This document shows, one piece after another, positions 51,045 to 60,554 of a DNA stretch of 64,000 nucleotides; the stretch's first letter is position 1; the number at the start of each line of letters is the position of its first letter. This DNA is from Curtobacterium sp. MMLR14_010. Its GTDB lineage: Bacteria > Actinomycetota > Actinomycetes > Actinomycetales > Microbacteriaceae. Location of the stretch: assembly GCF_001865015.1 (NCBI RefSeq), contig NZ_MJGV01000046.1, forward strand, positions 221,761 through 285,760. Reading direction: 5' to 3'. The notes beneath the pieces are model-generated. The model saw only the letters and a program-made list of their open reading frames with translations. It made no database searches and was not told where the DNA came from. A program made the translations under genes and the position numbers.

Positions 51045-52091
51045 CTACGCGGCGCCGACCCAGTCGGCGAGTTTCTGCTCGGCCGCGCCGGAGTCGATCG
51101 CCTCGGCCGCGACCACGAGCTGCTCCCGGAAGCGGTGCAGGATCGGACGGTCCCACTCGGTCGGGTCCTGCGCCAGACGGAACGAGACCAGGCCGGCGGC
51201 GGCGTTCAGCAGCACGATGTCGCGGACGGGGCCGGTCTCCCCGGCGAGCACCCGACGGACGATCGCGGCGTTCACCTCGGGCTCGCCGCCGAGCAGGTCC
51301 TCGGTCCGGGCACGGGGGATGCCGAGGTCGCGCGGGTCGAGGTCGTGCTCAGTGACACGACCGCCGGTGACCTCCCAGATGTGGCTGTGGCCCGTCGTCG
51401 TGAGTTCGTCGAGGCCGTCGTCGCCGCGGAACACGAGCGCCGTCGCACCACGGGTCTGGAACACGCCCGTGATGATCGGCACGAGCTCGAGCTGCGCCAC
51501 GCCCACCGCGTTGGCCTCGCACCTGGCGGGGTTGACGAGCGGGCCGAGGAAGTTGAACACCGTCGGGACGCCGATCTCGCGCCGCACGGAGGCCGCGTGG
51601 GCGAACCCGGGGTGGAAGGCGCTGGCGAAGGCGAAGGTCAGACCGACCCGGCGGAACGTCTCCGCGACGCGCTCGGCGTCCATCGTCAGGTCGAGCCCGA
51701 GGGCCGCGAGGACGTCCGACGAGCCGCTCTTCGACGACGACGCCCGGTTGCCGTGCTTGACCACGGGGACCCCGGCGGCGGCGATGACGACGGCCGCCAT
51801 CGTGGAGACGTTGACCGTCCCGACGACGTCTCCGCCGGTGCCGACGATGTCGAGCGCCATCGGGTCGACGTCCAGCGGGACCGCTGCCTCGAGGATGGCG
51901 TCGCGGAAGCCGACGACCTCGTCGACCGTCTCGCCCTTGGCGCGGAGGGCCACCGCGAAGCCGCTGATCTGCGCGTCGGTGGCGCGCCCGGCGACGATCT
52001 CCTCCATGGCCCATGTGGACTGTCTGATGCTCAGGTCCTCGCGCGCCATGAGCGCACTGATCACCACGGGCCAGGTCAGGAGGTCAGACAT
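51045..52091 (-). CDS. trpD: Anthranilate phosphoribosyltransferase TrpD
   Basis: The protein has 348 residues from the ATG at 52091. The PRPP site is [17 protein letters not shown] and the loop [27 protein letters not shown] is also typical. It joins anthranilate to PRPP in tryptophan synthesis. Here it lies apart from other trp genes and beside ctaE, as in many actinobacteria. TACGAT (52104-52099) lies seven bases before the ATG on its strand, suggesting a leaderless mRNA without an attenuator. Confidence 0.94.
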   Translation of the reverse strand: MSDLLTWPVVISALMAREDLSIRQSTWAMEEIVAGRATDAQISGFAVALRAKGETVDEVVGFRDAILEAAVPLDVDPMALDIVGTGGDVVGTVNVSTMAAVVIAAAGVPVVKHGNRASSSKSGSSDVLAALGLDLTMDAERVAETFRRVGLTFAFASAFHPGFAHAASVRREIGVPTVFNFLGPLVNPARCEANAVGVAQLELVPIITGVFQTRGATALVFRGDDGLDELTTTGHSHIWEVTGGRVTEHDLDPRDLGIPRARTEDLLGGEPEVNAAIVRRVLAGETGPVRDIVLLNAAAGLVSFRLAQDPTEWDRPILHRFREQLVVAAEAIDSGAAEQKLADWVGAA

Positions 52092-52171
52092 GCCGACGAT
52101 CGTACTGTTTTCGAACGACCCGCCAGTTGACTGGCAAAACACTGTCGGTGGTTTCGGCCATAATGGAGCTT

Positions 52172-52801
52172 GTGACAAGCACCCCTCTCTCCAGACCAGC
52201 CAGCGGTACGGTCCTCAACAGGCCGAACCCCGTTGCCGTGGGGACGATCGTGTGGCTGGGCAGCGAGGTCATGTTCTTCGCCGGCCTGTTCGCGATCTAC
52301 TTCACGCTGCGCAGCACCTCCCCCGAGCTCTGGGCGCGTGAGACCGCCAGCCTCGAGGTCCCCTTCGCCTCGGTGAACACGATCATCCTGGTGCTGTCCA
52401 GCTTCGCGTGCCAGTTCGCCGTCTTCGCAGCCGAGCGCTTCCAGGTGCACCGCACCAGCTGGAAGCCGACCGACTGGGGCATGACGGAGTGGTTCTTCGT
52501 CACGTACTGCATGGGTGCGATCTTCGTCTGCGGCCAGATCTTCGAGTACGCCAACCTCTGGCACGAGGGCATCACGCTCTCCTCGAGCGCCTACGGCTCC
52601 GCGTTCTACTTCACCACCGGCTTCCACGGCCTCCACGTCACTGGTGGCCTGATCGCCTTCCTCCTCACGATCGGTCGTGGCTTCGCCGCCAAGAACTTCG
52701 GTCACAAGGAGGCCACCACGGCCATCGTCGTGTCGTACTACTGGCACTTCGTCGACGTGGTCTGGATCGGCCTCTTCGCCGTCATTTACCTTCTCAAGTA
52801 G
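52172..52801 (+). CDS. ctaE: Cytochrome c oxidase subunit III
   Basis: The protein has 209 residues from the GTG at 52172, seven bases after CATAAT; a longer ATG start would translate through the promoter. It has five membrane helices. [40 protein letters not shown] and [21 protein letters not shown] are standard. It is part of the aa3 oxidase that forms a supercomplex with cytochrome bcc in actinobacteria, and first gene of the ctaE-qcrCAB group. Confidence 0.94.
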   Translation: MTSTPLSRPASGTVLNRPNPVAVGTIVWLGSEVMFFAGLFAIYFTLRSTSPELWARETASLEVPFASVNTIILVLSSFACQFAVFAAERFQVHRTSWKPTDWGMTEWFFVTYCMGAIFVCGQIFEYANLWHEGITLSSSAYGSAFYFTTGFHGLHVTGGLIAFLLTIGRGFAAKNFGHKEATTAIVVSYYWHFVDVVWIGLFAVIYLLK

Positions 52802-52822
52802 GAAACGGACAGCACCAAGCGC

Positions 52823-53635
52823 ATGTTCAACAGCAGCAAGTCCAAGAAGCAGGGCCGTCGCTCCCCCGTGGCGACCGTCTCGCTCATCGTCGTGGGTCTC
52901 ATGACGACCGGCGGGGCCTACGCCCTGTTCAGCTCCACGGCCAGCGCCGACGACAACGTCAGCACGGTCGCCGCGTCGAGCCAGTCGCAGGTGAACGAGG
53001 GCGAGAAGCTCTTCGCGTCCAACTGCGCCACGTGCCACGGCCTGTCTGCACAGGGCACCAGCGAGGGTCCCTCGCTCATCGGCGTCGGCGCCGCGTCGGT
53101 CGACTTCCAGGTCGGCACCGGTCGCATGCCGCTCGCGCAGCAGGGCCCCCAGGGTGAAGAGAAGCCCACGCAGTTCACGAACGACCAGGTCGACGCGATG
53201 GCGGCGTACGTCGCCTCCCTCGGCCCCGGCCCGTCCGTGCCGTCCGAGTCGCTCACCAGCGGTGCCGACGGTGACGCAGCCGAGGGTGCCGAGCTCTTCC
53301 GCATCAACTGCGCGATGTGCCACAACGTCGCCGGTGCCGGTGGTGCCCTGACCGAGGGCAAGTACGCGCCGAATCTCGAGTCGGTCACCGGCAAGCACAT
53401 CTACGAGGCCATGCAGACCGGCCCGCAGAACATGCCGGTCTTCAACGACCTGAACATCACGCCGGAGCAGAAGGCGGACATCATCACGTACCTCAAGTAC
53501 GTGCAGGACAACAAGTCGCCGGGCGGGTTCGCCCTCGGGTCCATCGGTCCGGTGGCAGAGGGTCTGTTCATCTGGATCTTCGGACTCGGCGCAGTGGTCG
53601 CGATGACCGTGTGGCTGACCGCGAAGTCCAACTGA
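52823..53635 (+). CDS. qcrC: Cytochrome bc1 complex diheme cytochrome c subunit
   Basis: The protein has 270 residues. An N-terminal membrane helix (about 17-36), two heme-c sites CATCH and CAMCH, and a C-terminal membrane anchor (about 243-265) are seen, the layout of actinobacterial QcrC. The sixth-ligand Met candidates are in GRMPLAQQ and NMPVFND. It carries electrons from the bc1 complex straight to the oxidase in place of a soluble cytochrome c. Confidence 0.94.
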   Translation: MFNSSKSKKQGRRSPVATVSLIVVGLMTTGGAYALFSSTASADDNVSTVAASSQSQVNEGEKLFASNCATCHGLSAQGTSEGPSLIGVGAASVDFQVGTGRMPLAQQGPQGEEKPTQFTNDQVDAMAAYVASLGPGPSVPSESLTSGADGDAAEGAELFRINCAMCHNVAGAGGALTEGKYAPNLESVTGKHIYEAMQTGPQNMPVFNDLNITPEQKADIITYLKYVQDNKSPGGFALGSIGPVAEGLFIWIFGLGAVVAMTVWLTAKSN

Positions 53636-53668
53636 TCGTCCGTGTCGCACGACACTGAAGGGAACACC

Positions 53669-54733
53669 ATGGCAGAGCACGACGACGAGGCGCTGAACTC
53701 GTCCTCGGCTGTCGAGAGGCATGCGGCATCGGTCGGCGGCGGCACCGCGGTCGTCCCCGCGGAACCGTTCGAGAACCCGGGCGAGCCGCCGCACCGTCCG
53801 CGTCGCACCGACGTCGACCCGAAGAAGGCCCGTCTGGCCGAGCGTCAGGTCGCGACGTTCTTCTACCTGTCGATCGTCGGCAGCGTCCTGTCGATCGCCG
53901 CGTACATCGCGTTCCCGATCAAGGCCGACGACTTCGGCACGGTCCGCCTCGCCAACCTCTTCCTCGGCCTCTCGATCTCGCTCGCCCTGCTCTCGCTGGG
54001 CATCGGCGCCGTGTACTGGGGCAAGTCCCTCGTCACCGACCGTGAGATTACCGAGCTGCGCCACCCCACCCGTGGGACCGACGCCACGCGCGCCAAGGCC
54101 GTCGAGGCCTTCCAGCTCGCCGACAAGGAGTCCGGCTTCAGCCGTCGCAAGCTGATCCGCAACTCGATGATCGGCGCGCTCGTCGCGTTCCCGCTCCCCG
54201 GCATCGTGCTCGTGCGTGACCTCGCACCCGCTGCCGACCCGAACGAGCTCCTCCGCCACACCATGTGGGCCAAGGGGACTCGTCTCACGAAGGACCCGAC
54301 CGGACTCCCGATCAAGGCATCGGACGTCACGATCGGCTCTGTCTTCCACGTCATCCCCGACGGGCTCCTGGACAAGGAGCACATGCTCGAGGAGAAGGCG
54401 AAGGCCGCGGTGCTGCTCATGCGCCTCGACCCGAAGGACCTCAACCCGGCGAAGGGGCACGAGAACTGGGGCTACGACGGCATCGTCGCGTACTCCAAGA
54501 TCTGCACCCACGTCGGATGCCCGGTCGCGCTCTACGAGCAGCAGACGCACCACCTGCTGTGCCCTTGCCACCAGTCGACCTTCGATGTCTCGAACAACTG
54601 CGAGGTCATCTTCGGACCGGCTGCCCGTCCCCTCCCCCAACTTCCTATCGCGATCGACGACGACGGCTACCTGGTGGCGCAGAGCGACTTCCACGAACCC
54701 GTCGGGCCGTCCTTCTGGGAGCGTGCACGCTGA
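53669..54733 (+). CDS. qcrA: Cytochrome bc1 complex Rieske iron-sulfur subunit
   Basis: The protein has 354 residues from the ATG at 53669, preceded by GAAGGGA; a GTG nine codons upstream is an alternative. Three membrane helices are present, the actinobacterial form. The Rieske motifs are CTHVGC and CPCHQS, binding a 2Fe-2S cluster. It receives electrons from menaquinol. The stop shares a base with the qcrB ATG. Confidence 0.94.
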   Translation: MAEHDDEALNSSSAVERHAASVGGGTAVVPAEPFENPGEPPHRPRRTDVDPKKARLAERQVATFFYLSIVGSVLSIAAYIAFPIKADDFGTVRLANLFLGLSISLALLSLGIGAVYWGKSLVTDREITELRHPTRGTDATRAKAVEAFQLADKESGFSRRKLIRNSMIGALVAFPLPGIVLVRDLAPAADPNELLRHTMWAKGTRLTKDPTGLPIKASDVTIGSVFHVIPDGLLDKEHMLEEKAKAAVLLMRLDPKDLNPAKGHENWGYDGIVAYSKICTHVGCPVALYEQQTHHLLCPCHQSTFDVSNNCEVIFGPAARPLPQLPIAIDDDGYLVAQSDFHEPVGPSFWERAR

Positions 54734-56421
54734 TGACAACCACAACCACGACACGAGCACCGGAGACCAGCACCAAGCCGGCTCCGGAGCGCGGGTCCCG
54801 CATCATCGGCGGGATCTCCAACTACATCGATGAGCGGACCAGCATCTCCGGCCTGGTGAAGGAGGTCGGGCGCAAGATCTTCCCTGACCACTGGAGCTTC
54901 ATGCTCGGTGAGGTGGCGCTGTACAGCTTCGTCGTCATCCTGCTGTCGGGGACGTTCCTGACGTTCTTCTACCAGGCGTCGATGGCCGAGGTCGTCTACA
55001 ACGGCTCCTACATCCCGCTCAAGGGCGTCGCGATGTCGACGGCCCTGCAGTCCACGCTCGACATCTCGTTCGACATCCGCGGCGGCCTCTTCGTCCGGCA
55101 GATCCACCACTGGTCGGCGCTGCTCTTCGTGGCCTCCGTGATGCTGCACATGGCCCGCGTGTTCTTCACCGGCGCCTTCCGCAAGCCCCGCGAGCTCAAC
55201 TGGGTCTTCGGCTTCGTGCTGTGGATCCTGGCCATGGCCGAGGGCTTCACGGGCTACTCGCTCCCCGACGACCTGCTCTCCGGCAACGGTCTGCGCATCA
55301 TCGTCGGCATGATCGAGGCCATCCCGGTGATCGGCGTCTGGATCGGCTACATCCTGTTCGGCGGTGAGTTCCCCGGGACCGCGATCGTCGGGCGTCTGTA
55401 CACGCTGCACATCCTGCTGTTGCCGGCGATCCTCGTGGCGGTCCTCGGTGTCCACCTCGTGCTCGTCGTGATCAACAAGCACACGCAGTACGCGGGCCCC
55501 GGCAAGACCAACGAGAACGTCGTGGGCGTCCCGATCCTCCCGGCGTTCGCCGCGAAGGCCGGTGGCTTCTTCTTCATCGTCGCGGGCATCCTCGCCCTCA
55601 TCGCCACGCTGTTCACGATCAACCCGATCTGGAACTACGGCCCGTACGACCCCTCGCCCGTGTCCGCCGGTACCCAGCCTGACTGGTACATCGGCTTCGC
55701 GGACGGTGCGCTCCGTCTGATCCCGCCGCACTGGGAAGTCCTGTGGTTCGGCTACACGGTCTCCTTCAACCTGCTGGTCCCCATCGCGCTGCTGTCCGCG
55801 TTGATCCTGGCGATGTTCGTCTACCCGTTCGTCGAGGCCTGGGTCACCGGTGACAAGCGCGAGCACCACCTCGCCGACCGTCCCCGCAACGCCCCGACCC
55901 GCACCGCGATCGGTGCCGCCGGCATCACGCTCTACGCCAGCCTCTGGGCAGCGGCGAGCTCGGACATCATCGCGACGCACTTCATGGTGTCGGTCGACCA
56001 CGTGATCCACGTGATCCAGGCCACGACGGTCCTCGGCCCGTTCTTCGCCTTCTGGATCACCAAGCGCGTGTGTCTCGCTCTGCAGAAGAAGGACCGCGAG
56101 ATCGTGCTGCACGGCTACGAGTCGGGCCGCATCGTCCGCCTCCCGCACGGCGAGTACATCGAGGTCCACGAGCAGCTCGACGAGTACGAGCGCTGGCGCC
56201 TGCTGCAGTTCAACGAGTACAAGCCGCTGATGATCCGCCCGAACGCCAAGGGACAGATCACGCCCGCGCAGAAGGTCCGCGCCGGCATGACGCGCTTCTT
56301 CTTCGAGGACCGCATCGCCCCGGTCTCCAAGGCCGAGCTGGACGCCGCTCACGCTGCGCACCACGGTCCTGACCTCGAGGGCAGCCACCAGGCCCCGCAG
56401 GTCGGAGCCGGCGGGCACTGA
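54733..56421 (+). CDS. qcrB: Cytochrome bc1 complex cytochrome b subunit
   Basis: The protein has 562 residues. Membrane helices carry heme ligand His pairs in RQIHHWSALLFVASVMLHMARVF and LYTLHILLLPAILVAVLGVHLVLV. The quinol-site string is PDWYIGFADGALR. A long soluble C-terminal region (about 430-562) is typical of actinobacterial QcrB. The Thr-rich N-terminus MTTTTTTRAPETSTK precedes the first domain. It completes the ctaE-qcrCAB operon. Confidence 0.94.
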   Translation: MTTTTTTRAPETSTKPAPERGSRIIGGISNYIDERTSISGLVKEVGRKIFPDHWSFMLGEVALYSFVVILLSGTFLTFFYQASMAEVVYNGSYIPLKGVAMSTALQSTLDISFDIRGGLFVRQIHHWSALLFVASVMLHMARVFFTGAFRKPRELNWVFGFVLWILAMAEGFTGYSLPDDLLSGNGLRIIVGMIEAIPVIGVWIGYILFGGEFPGTAIVGRLYTLHILLLPAILVAVLGVHLVLVVINKHTQYAGPGKTNENVVGVPILPAFAAKAGGFFFIVAGILALIATLFTINPIWNYGPYDPSPVSAGTQPDWYIGFADGALRLIPPHWEVLWFGYTVSFNLLVPIALLSALILAMFVYPFVEAWVTGDKREHHLADRPRNAPTRTAIGAAGITLYASLWAAASSDIIATHFMVSVDHVIHVIQATTVLGPFFAFWITKRVCLALQKKDREIVLHGYESGRIVRLPHGEYIEVHEQLDEYERWRLLQFNEYKPLMIRPNAKGQITPAQKVRAGMTRFFFEDRIAPVSKAELDAAHAAHHGPDLEGSHQAPQVGAGGH

Positions 56422-56437
56422 CTCCTCGGCAAGAACG

Positions 56438-56478
56438 AACCGCCCTCGTCCACTTCGTGGACGGGGGCGTTTCGTTTG
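56438..56478 (+). terminator. Terminator after qcrB
   Basis: A stem formed by CGCCCTCGTCCAC (56441-56453) and GTGGACGGGGGCG (56457-56469), with a TTC loop and one or two mismatches, is followed by TTTCGTTT. It lies 19 bases after the qcrB stop and closes the respiratory operon. Confidence 0.8.
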
Positions 56479-56622
56479 CAGCGACAACACGCCGTCTGTG
56501 GTTCACCTGCGATTCAACGTCGCGTGTTGGACTGCTCCAGGACGATGTGGCAATGTGTTGCACCGTGCACTCCCCCAGCGGGAGATCCTCTGCCGAGGAA
56601 CCACCAACGGAATGAGAACCCG

Positions 56623-57582
56623 ATGGACGCCCGGACGGCTGAACACCCCAGGCCGAACCACTTCCTGCTCCACCTCAGCGACACCCACCTCATCGCGGGC
56701 GACGGCGACCTCTACGGGGCCGTTGACTCCGCCGCCCGGCTGACGCAGATCATCGACGAGATCGAGGCCTCCGGCGCTCGGCCCGAAGCGATCGTCGTCA
56801 CCGGTGACGTGGCCGACAAGGGCGAACCGGGCGCCTACGCCCGCGTCCGACAGATCATCGAACCGGCGGCGAACCGCATCGGCGCCCAGGTCATCTGGGC
56901 CATGGGCAACCACGACGAGCGCGGGGCGTTCCGCCAGGAGCTCTTCGGCCTGCAGCCCACCGACCGTCCCGTCGACTTCGTGTACGACGTCAACGGTCTC
57001 CGGGTCATCACGCTCGACACCAGCGTCCCCGGAGCACACCACGGCGTGGTCACCCCGGAGCAGCTCGACTGGCTCGCAGAGGTGCTCTCCGAGGCCGCAC
57101 CACACGGCACCGTCCTCGCCATGCACCACCCGCCGGTGCCGAGCGTGCAGGACCTCACCGTCCTCGTGGAGCTCCGCGAGCAGCAGGCCCTCGCCGAGGT
57201 CCTCGAGGGCTCGGACGTCCTGACGATCATCGCCGGACACCTGCACTACTCGACCAGCGCCGTGTTCGCCGGGATCCCGGTGTCCGTCGCGAGTGCCACG
57301 TGCTACACGCAGGACCTCAACGAGTTCCGGCGCGGCACCCGCGGTCGGGACGGCGCCCAGTCGTTCAACCTCGTCCACGTGTACGGCCACACCGCCGTGC
57401 ACTCCGTCGTGCCCATCGGGACGTACAACACGGTCGGCCAGCCGGTGTCCTCCGACGAGACCGAGGCCCGACTCGCTGCCGCCGGGGTCACGATCCCCGC
57501 GGCCGTCGAGCCGGCCCCCGTCACGTCGAGCATCCCGGTCTTCACCCTCGACTCGGTGCCCGTCTCCCCCATCCGCCGCTGA
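56623..57582 (+). CDS. Metallophosphoesterase (CpdA-like phosphodiesterase)
   Basis: The protein has 319 residues from the ATG at 56623. The metal-binding motifs run in order: LHLSDTHL, VVTGDVADKG, GNHDERG, MHHPP and GHLHYS. The family includes cAMP phosphodiesterases and related class III enzymes; the true substrate is not certain. No signal peptide is seen. A longer in-frame ATG upstream would add 49 residues with no domain and was not chosen. Confidence 0.88.
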   Translation: MDARTAEHPRPNHFLLHLSDTHLIAGDGDLYGAVDSAARLTQIIDEIEASGARPEAIVVTGDVADKGEPGAYARVRQIIEPAANRIGAQVIWAMGNHDERGAFRQELFGLQPTDRPVDFVYDVNGLRVITLDTSVPGAHHGVVTPEQLDWLAEVLSEAAPHGTVLAMHHPPVPSVQDLTVLVELREQQALAEVLEGSDVLTIIAGHLHYSTSAVFAGIPVSVASATCYTQDLNEFRRGTRGRDGAQSFNLVHVYGHTAVHSVVPIGTYNTVGQPVSSDETEARLAAAGVTIPAAVEPAPVTSSIPVFTLDSVPVSPIRR

Positions 57583-57862
57583 CCCCGCCCGCCCCGCCGG
57601 GCGGCGCCGCCGAGCGGTCGGAAGTCGTCGCTGCCAAGCCGCGGGAGCGGCGCACGGTGACCGCTCGCCGGACGTGAGCGGGGCGTCGTGACCGGTCGCG
57701 ACGCCGGACGCACGCTGCCCTGCGGACCTGGGGCGAGCCTCCAGGCCGAAGCAGGGCGGACCCGACCCCTGGACGGTGAAGTCGCACTCCGTGTCGGCTC
57801 CGGAGGACCGGAGGCGACACGGAGTGCGATCTCACCGCGGGCGGCCGAGCCCCCGACCAGCC
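57583..57862. repeat. Repeat-rich gap with a long hairpin
   Basis: These 280 bases lie between convergent genes. GCCGGACGTGAGCGGGGCGTC near 57670 is a relative of the 193-base repeat at 1201-1650. A half element GAGCCTCCAGGCC lies near 57735. A perfect 14-base stem (57782-57795 with 57816-57829), extended inside by GGCTCCGG/CCGGAGGC with one mismatch, is the likely two-way terminator. No gene is seen. Confidence 0.75.
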
Positions 57863-59419
57863 TCAGTCCGCGTCGGGGCGCTCCCACGGCGCCGGGAACG
57901 GGAAGTAGCGCTCGAGGAAGTCCGTGACGCGGGTTGTGCGCTCGTCGTCGCTGACCTCGGGGAAGCTGCCGTCGTTGAGGCAGAAGAAGTCGGCGTTCCG
58001 CTTCTTGAGCAGGTCCTCGAGCTCGCGGAGCCCGGAGAGCATGGTGGTGTCGATGTAGCCCACCGGGACGTTCTCCTGCACGATCGCCCGGCCCGTGAGC
58101 AGCGCGTAGTAGTGGTACAGGGAGTTCGTCACCGAGATGTTCTCGGCAGCACGGAAGCGCGAGGCTGCGGTGGCGCGGAACTCGTCGGCGAACTCGTGCT
58201 CCATCTCCGTCATGATGCTGGCACGGAGGGGCGTCGGCGCGTGCTCGAGGTGGCGCGTGGTGACGGCCCCGAAGCGCTGCTGCAGGAGTCGGCGGTTGAC
58301 GCGAGCCGAGTTCTCGAAGCCGCTGCGGCGCGGGTTGTTCGACCCGAGGCCGATCCGGGTGTCGGCGAGGAGGAACTTGCTCACCGAGCCCGGGCTGAAG
58401 AACACCGACGGGTCGACCGGTCGGCCGAAGAACATGTCGTCGTTCGAGTAGACGAAGTGCTCGCTGATGCCCGGGATGTGGTGCAGCTGCGACTCGACGG
58501 CCTGCGAGTTGTGCGTCGGGAGCACCGAGGGGTCGGCGAAGAACTCCTCGCTCCGGACGATGCGCACGCGGGGGTGGTCAGCGAGCCAGGCCGGCGCCGG
58601 GGAGTCGGTCGCGATGTAGATCGTCCGCACCCACGGCGCGTACATGTAGACCGAGCGCAGGGCGTACTTCAGCTCGTTGATCTGCCGGAAGCGCGCGGGG
58701 GCGTCGTCGCCCTCACCGAGCACGGCCGAGGACTGCGCTGCCTGGCGGGCCCGCTGGTACTCGATCGCGTTGCCGTCGACCCACGAGAACACGATGTCGA
58801 TCGGGAAGCGGATGTCGGAGACGTGGTCGTCGAACATGTGCTCGACGGTCTGCCACGTGCGGCCGTAGCGTTCGATGTCGACGAGGACGAACTCCTCGAT
58901 CGGCAGGCTGCGGCGCATCAGGGCGTTCTCGACGGGGGCGAGGACCTCGGTGTCCGTCACCCGCCAGAACTCCATCTGGACGCTCGTCTCGGCGCCGTAG
59001 CGGAGCCGTCCGATGGGCTCGAGCCGGGGCCGGAACACCCGCAGGACGGTCTCGTCGACGGGGCCGAGGCCGTCGTCGACGACCAGGACCGCCGGCTTGC
59101 CCGGGGGCTTGGCGTAGAAGGGCTCCCCCACGGCGGCGTCCATCACGGCGGACTCGGCGCGCTGCCGGTCACGCTCGTCGAGGGCGATCACCGGGCGCTG
59201 GTCGTTGCCGCGGATGAGCAGGTGGTCCACGTCGCCGGCGGTGAGCGCGTCGTCGAGGAAGAGCAGGTCCTCGATCATCGACTGCTGCGGCGTGAGGTGC
59301 CCGTTCAACAGCGTGAAGCGTCCTTTGCGGAGGACGACGTCGGACCGGTCGAGACCGCCGGAGGACGGTCGAGGGTGCAGCAGAGGACTCTCGGTCACCG
59401 GCTCGGTCTCGTTGCTCAT
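57863..59419 (-). CDS. Stealth-family sugar-phosphate transferase
   Basis: The protein has 518 residues. The four Stealth blocks can be followed: DIVFSWVDGNAIEY (CR1), INELKYALRSVYMYAPWVRTIYIATD (CR2), HNSQAVESQLHHIPGISEHFVYSNDDMFFG (CR3) and ENISVTNSLYHYYALLTGRA (near CR4). These enzymes transfer hexose-1-phosphate in cell-surface polysaccharide or teichoic-like polymer synthesis, related to GlcNAc-1-phosphotransferase. About 190 residues precede CR1. No capsule operon is adjacent. Confidence 0.88.
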   Translation of the reverse strand: MSNETEPVTESPLLHPRPSSGGLDRSDVVLRKGRFTLLNGHLTPQQSMIEDLLFLDDALTAGDVDHLLIRGNDQRPVIALDERDRQRAESAVMDAAVGEPFYAKPPGKPAVLVVDDGLGPVDETVLRVFRPRLEPIGRLRYGAETSVQMEFWRVTDTEVLAPVENALMRRSLPIEEFVLVDIERYGRTWQTVEHMFDDHVSDIRFPIDIVFSWVDGNAIEYQRARQAAQSSAVLGEGDDAPARFRQINELKYALRSVYMYAPWVRTIYIATDSPAPAWLADHPRVRIVRSEEFFADPSVLPTHNSQAVESQLHHIPGISEHFVYSNDDMFFGRPVDPSVFFSPGSVSKFLLADTRIGLGSNNPRRSGFENSARVNRRLLQQRFGAVTTRHLEHAPTPLRASIMTEMEHEFADEFRATAASRFRAAENISVTNSLYHYYALLTGRAIVQENVPVGYIDTTMLSGLRELEDLLKKRNADFFCLNDGSFPEVSDDERTTRVTDFLERYFPFPAPWERPDAD

Positions 59420-59469
59420 CCATGCCCTTCTGGTCGTGCGGTCGGGACCTGCACCCGACCCCAGCGATC

Positions 59470-59967
59470 CTATCGGGCGGCCGGTGTGTCCGTGGTCCGG
59501 GGCACCTTGACCGCCAGGCCCATCACCACGAAGAGCGCCGCGGCGACGAACTGGAGCGCGGCCCACACCTGTCCGGGGATCGGCACGGTGACGAGCGGGT
59601 TCCAGCAGACGGCGATCGCGGCGGTCACCACGAGGGCCCACCAGGCACGGCCCCGGAGCGCGAACACCAGGACGATGAGCGCGAGGACCGTCACGACCCA
59701 GCGGACGGCGACGAACGCCGGAGCGTCCAGGAACGCCACGCAGGCAAGCAGCACGATCGCCGCGATCAGGCCGGGTGCCAGTGCCGGCCGGGTGAAGTCC
59801 GGAACGGGACGGGAGGCTCGACCAGCGCCACGAGCGCGCCCTGCGGTCCCAGCCCGGTCGGCTCCAGGGCCGGCCGCACGGTCCCCGGTCGCCCCGGCCC
59901 CGAAGGAGGACCCACGAGCAGCCCCGAGCGACGACCCGACCGCGGGCCGTCCCTTCCGCGCCGCCAT
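59470..59967 (-). CDS. Small membrane protein (DUF6804-like)
   Basis: The protein has 165 residues. The first 60 are Ala/Gly/Arg-rich and include a half copy of GGGAGGCTCG at 59809. Four membrane helices follow (about 65-160; GLIAAIVLLACVAFL, AVRWVVTVLALIVLVFAL, WALVVTAAIAVCWNPLV, LQFVAAALFVVMGLAV). It resembles DUF6804 proteins; the function is unknown. The ATG shares a base with the stop of the SGNH gene (TGATG), so the two are coupled. Confidence 0.7.
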   Translation of the reverse strand: MAARKGRPAVGSSLGAARGSSFGAGATGDRAAGPGADRAGTAGRARGAGRASRPVPDFTRPALAPGLIAAIVLLACVAFLDAPAFVAVRWVVTVLALIVLVFALRGRAWWALVVTAAIAVCWNPLVTVPIPGQVWAALQFVAAALFVVMGLAVKVPRTTDTPAAR

Positions 59968-60554
59968 CAGGCCGAGGCCTCGTCCACTTCGATCGCCGTC
60001 ATCGAGCGGGACATGGGCGGCAGGCCGCGGAGACGCTCGAGGGCCGGCACGAGCTCGTCGACGTAGGCCCGGTAGCCCTCGTCGTTGAGGTGCAGACCGT
60101 CCTCGGTGTACTTCTCGGACAGGTGGTCGCCGTCGGCCAGCGCGGGCCACGCGTCGAGGTACTGCGCGTGGCACGTCGCGACGAACTGCCGCAGGTGCCG
60201 GTTGGCCTCTTCGATGCGGGGTGTGTGGTCGGCCTGCCGCGGCAGGATCGACACGAGCAGCAGCCGGACACCCGGGAGCTCGCGACGGAGCGTGACCAGG
60301 ATCGTCTCGACGTTGCGGACGACGTGCTCGGCGCTCTTGCGGTGGTTGCCGAAGTCGTTCGTGCCGATGAGCAGCACGATCACGTCGGGAGCGGCCGCGA
60401 CCACGGAGTCGATCCGGGCCAGGACGCCGTCGGTGGTGTCGCCGCCGATGCCCTGGTTCAGGGTCCGTTCGTTCGGCAGGCGCTGGTCCCAGGAGCCGCC
60501 CTCGGTGATGCTGTCCCCCAGGAACAGGACCAGTTCTCGGTCGTTCTCGGTCAT
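59967..60554 (-). CDS. SGNH/GDSL-type hydrolase
   Basis: The protein has 195 residues. Block I is FLGDSITEGG with the nucleophile Ser, the Gly block is GIGGDTTDG, block III is LIGTNDFGN, and block V is DGLHLNDEG with the catalytic Asp and His. These are esterases or lipases of broad range, and without a signal peptide this one is cytoplasmic. The start overlaps the end of the upstream epimerase-like gene (ATGA), so the three minus-strand genes form an operon. Confidence 0.9.
   Translation of the reverse strand: MTENDRELVLFLGDSITEGGSWDQRLPNERTLNQGIGGDTTDGVLARIDSVVAAAPDVIVLLIGTNDFGNHRKSAEHVVRNVETILVTLRRELPGVRLLLVSILPRQADHTPRIEEANRHLRQFVATCHAQYLDAWPALADGDHLSEKYTEDGLHLNDEGYRAYVDELVPALERLRGLPPMSRSMTAIEVDEASA

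Noticed and set aside
52127..52171. Longer ATG start for CtaE
   Set aside because: It would run through the CATAAT promoter box. GTG 52172 gives the usual protein length.
52092..52178. Longer start for TrpD
   Set aside because: It adds 29 residues unlike the family and covers the divergent ctaE promoter. ATG 52091 fits the TACGAT box.
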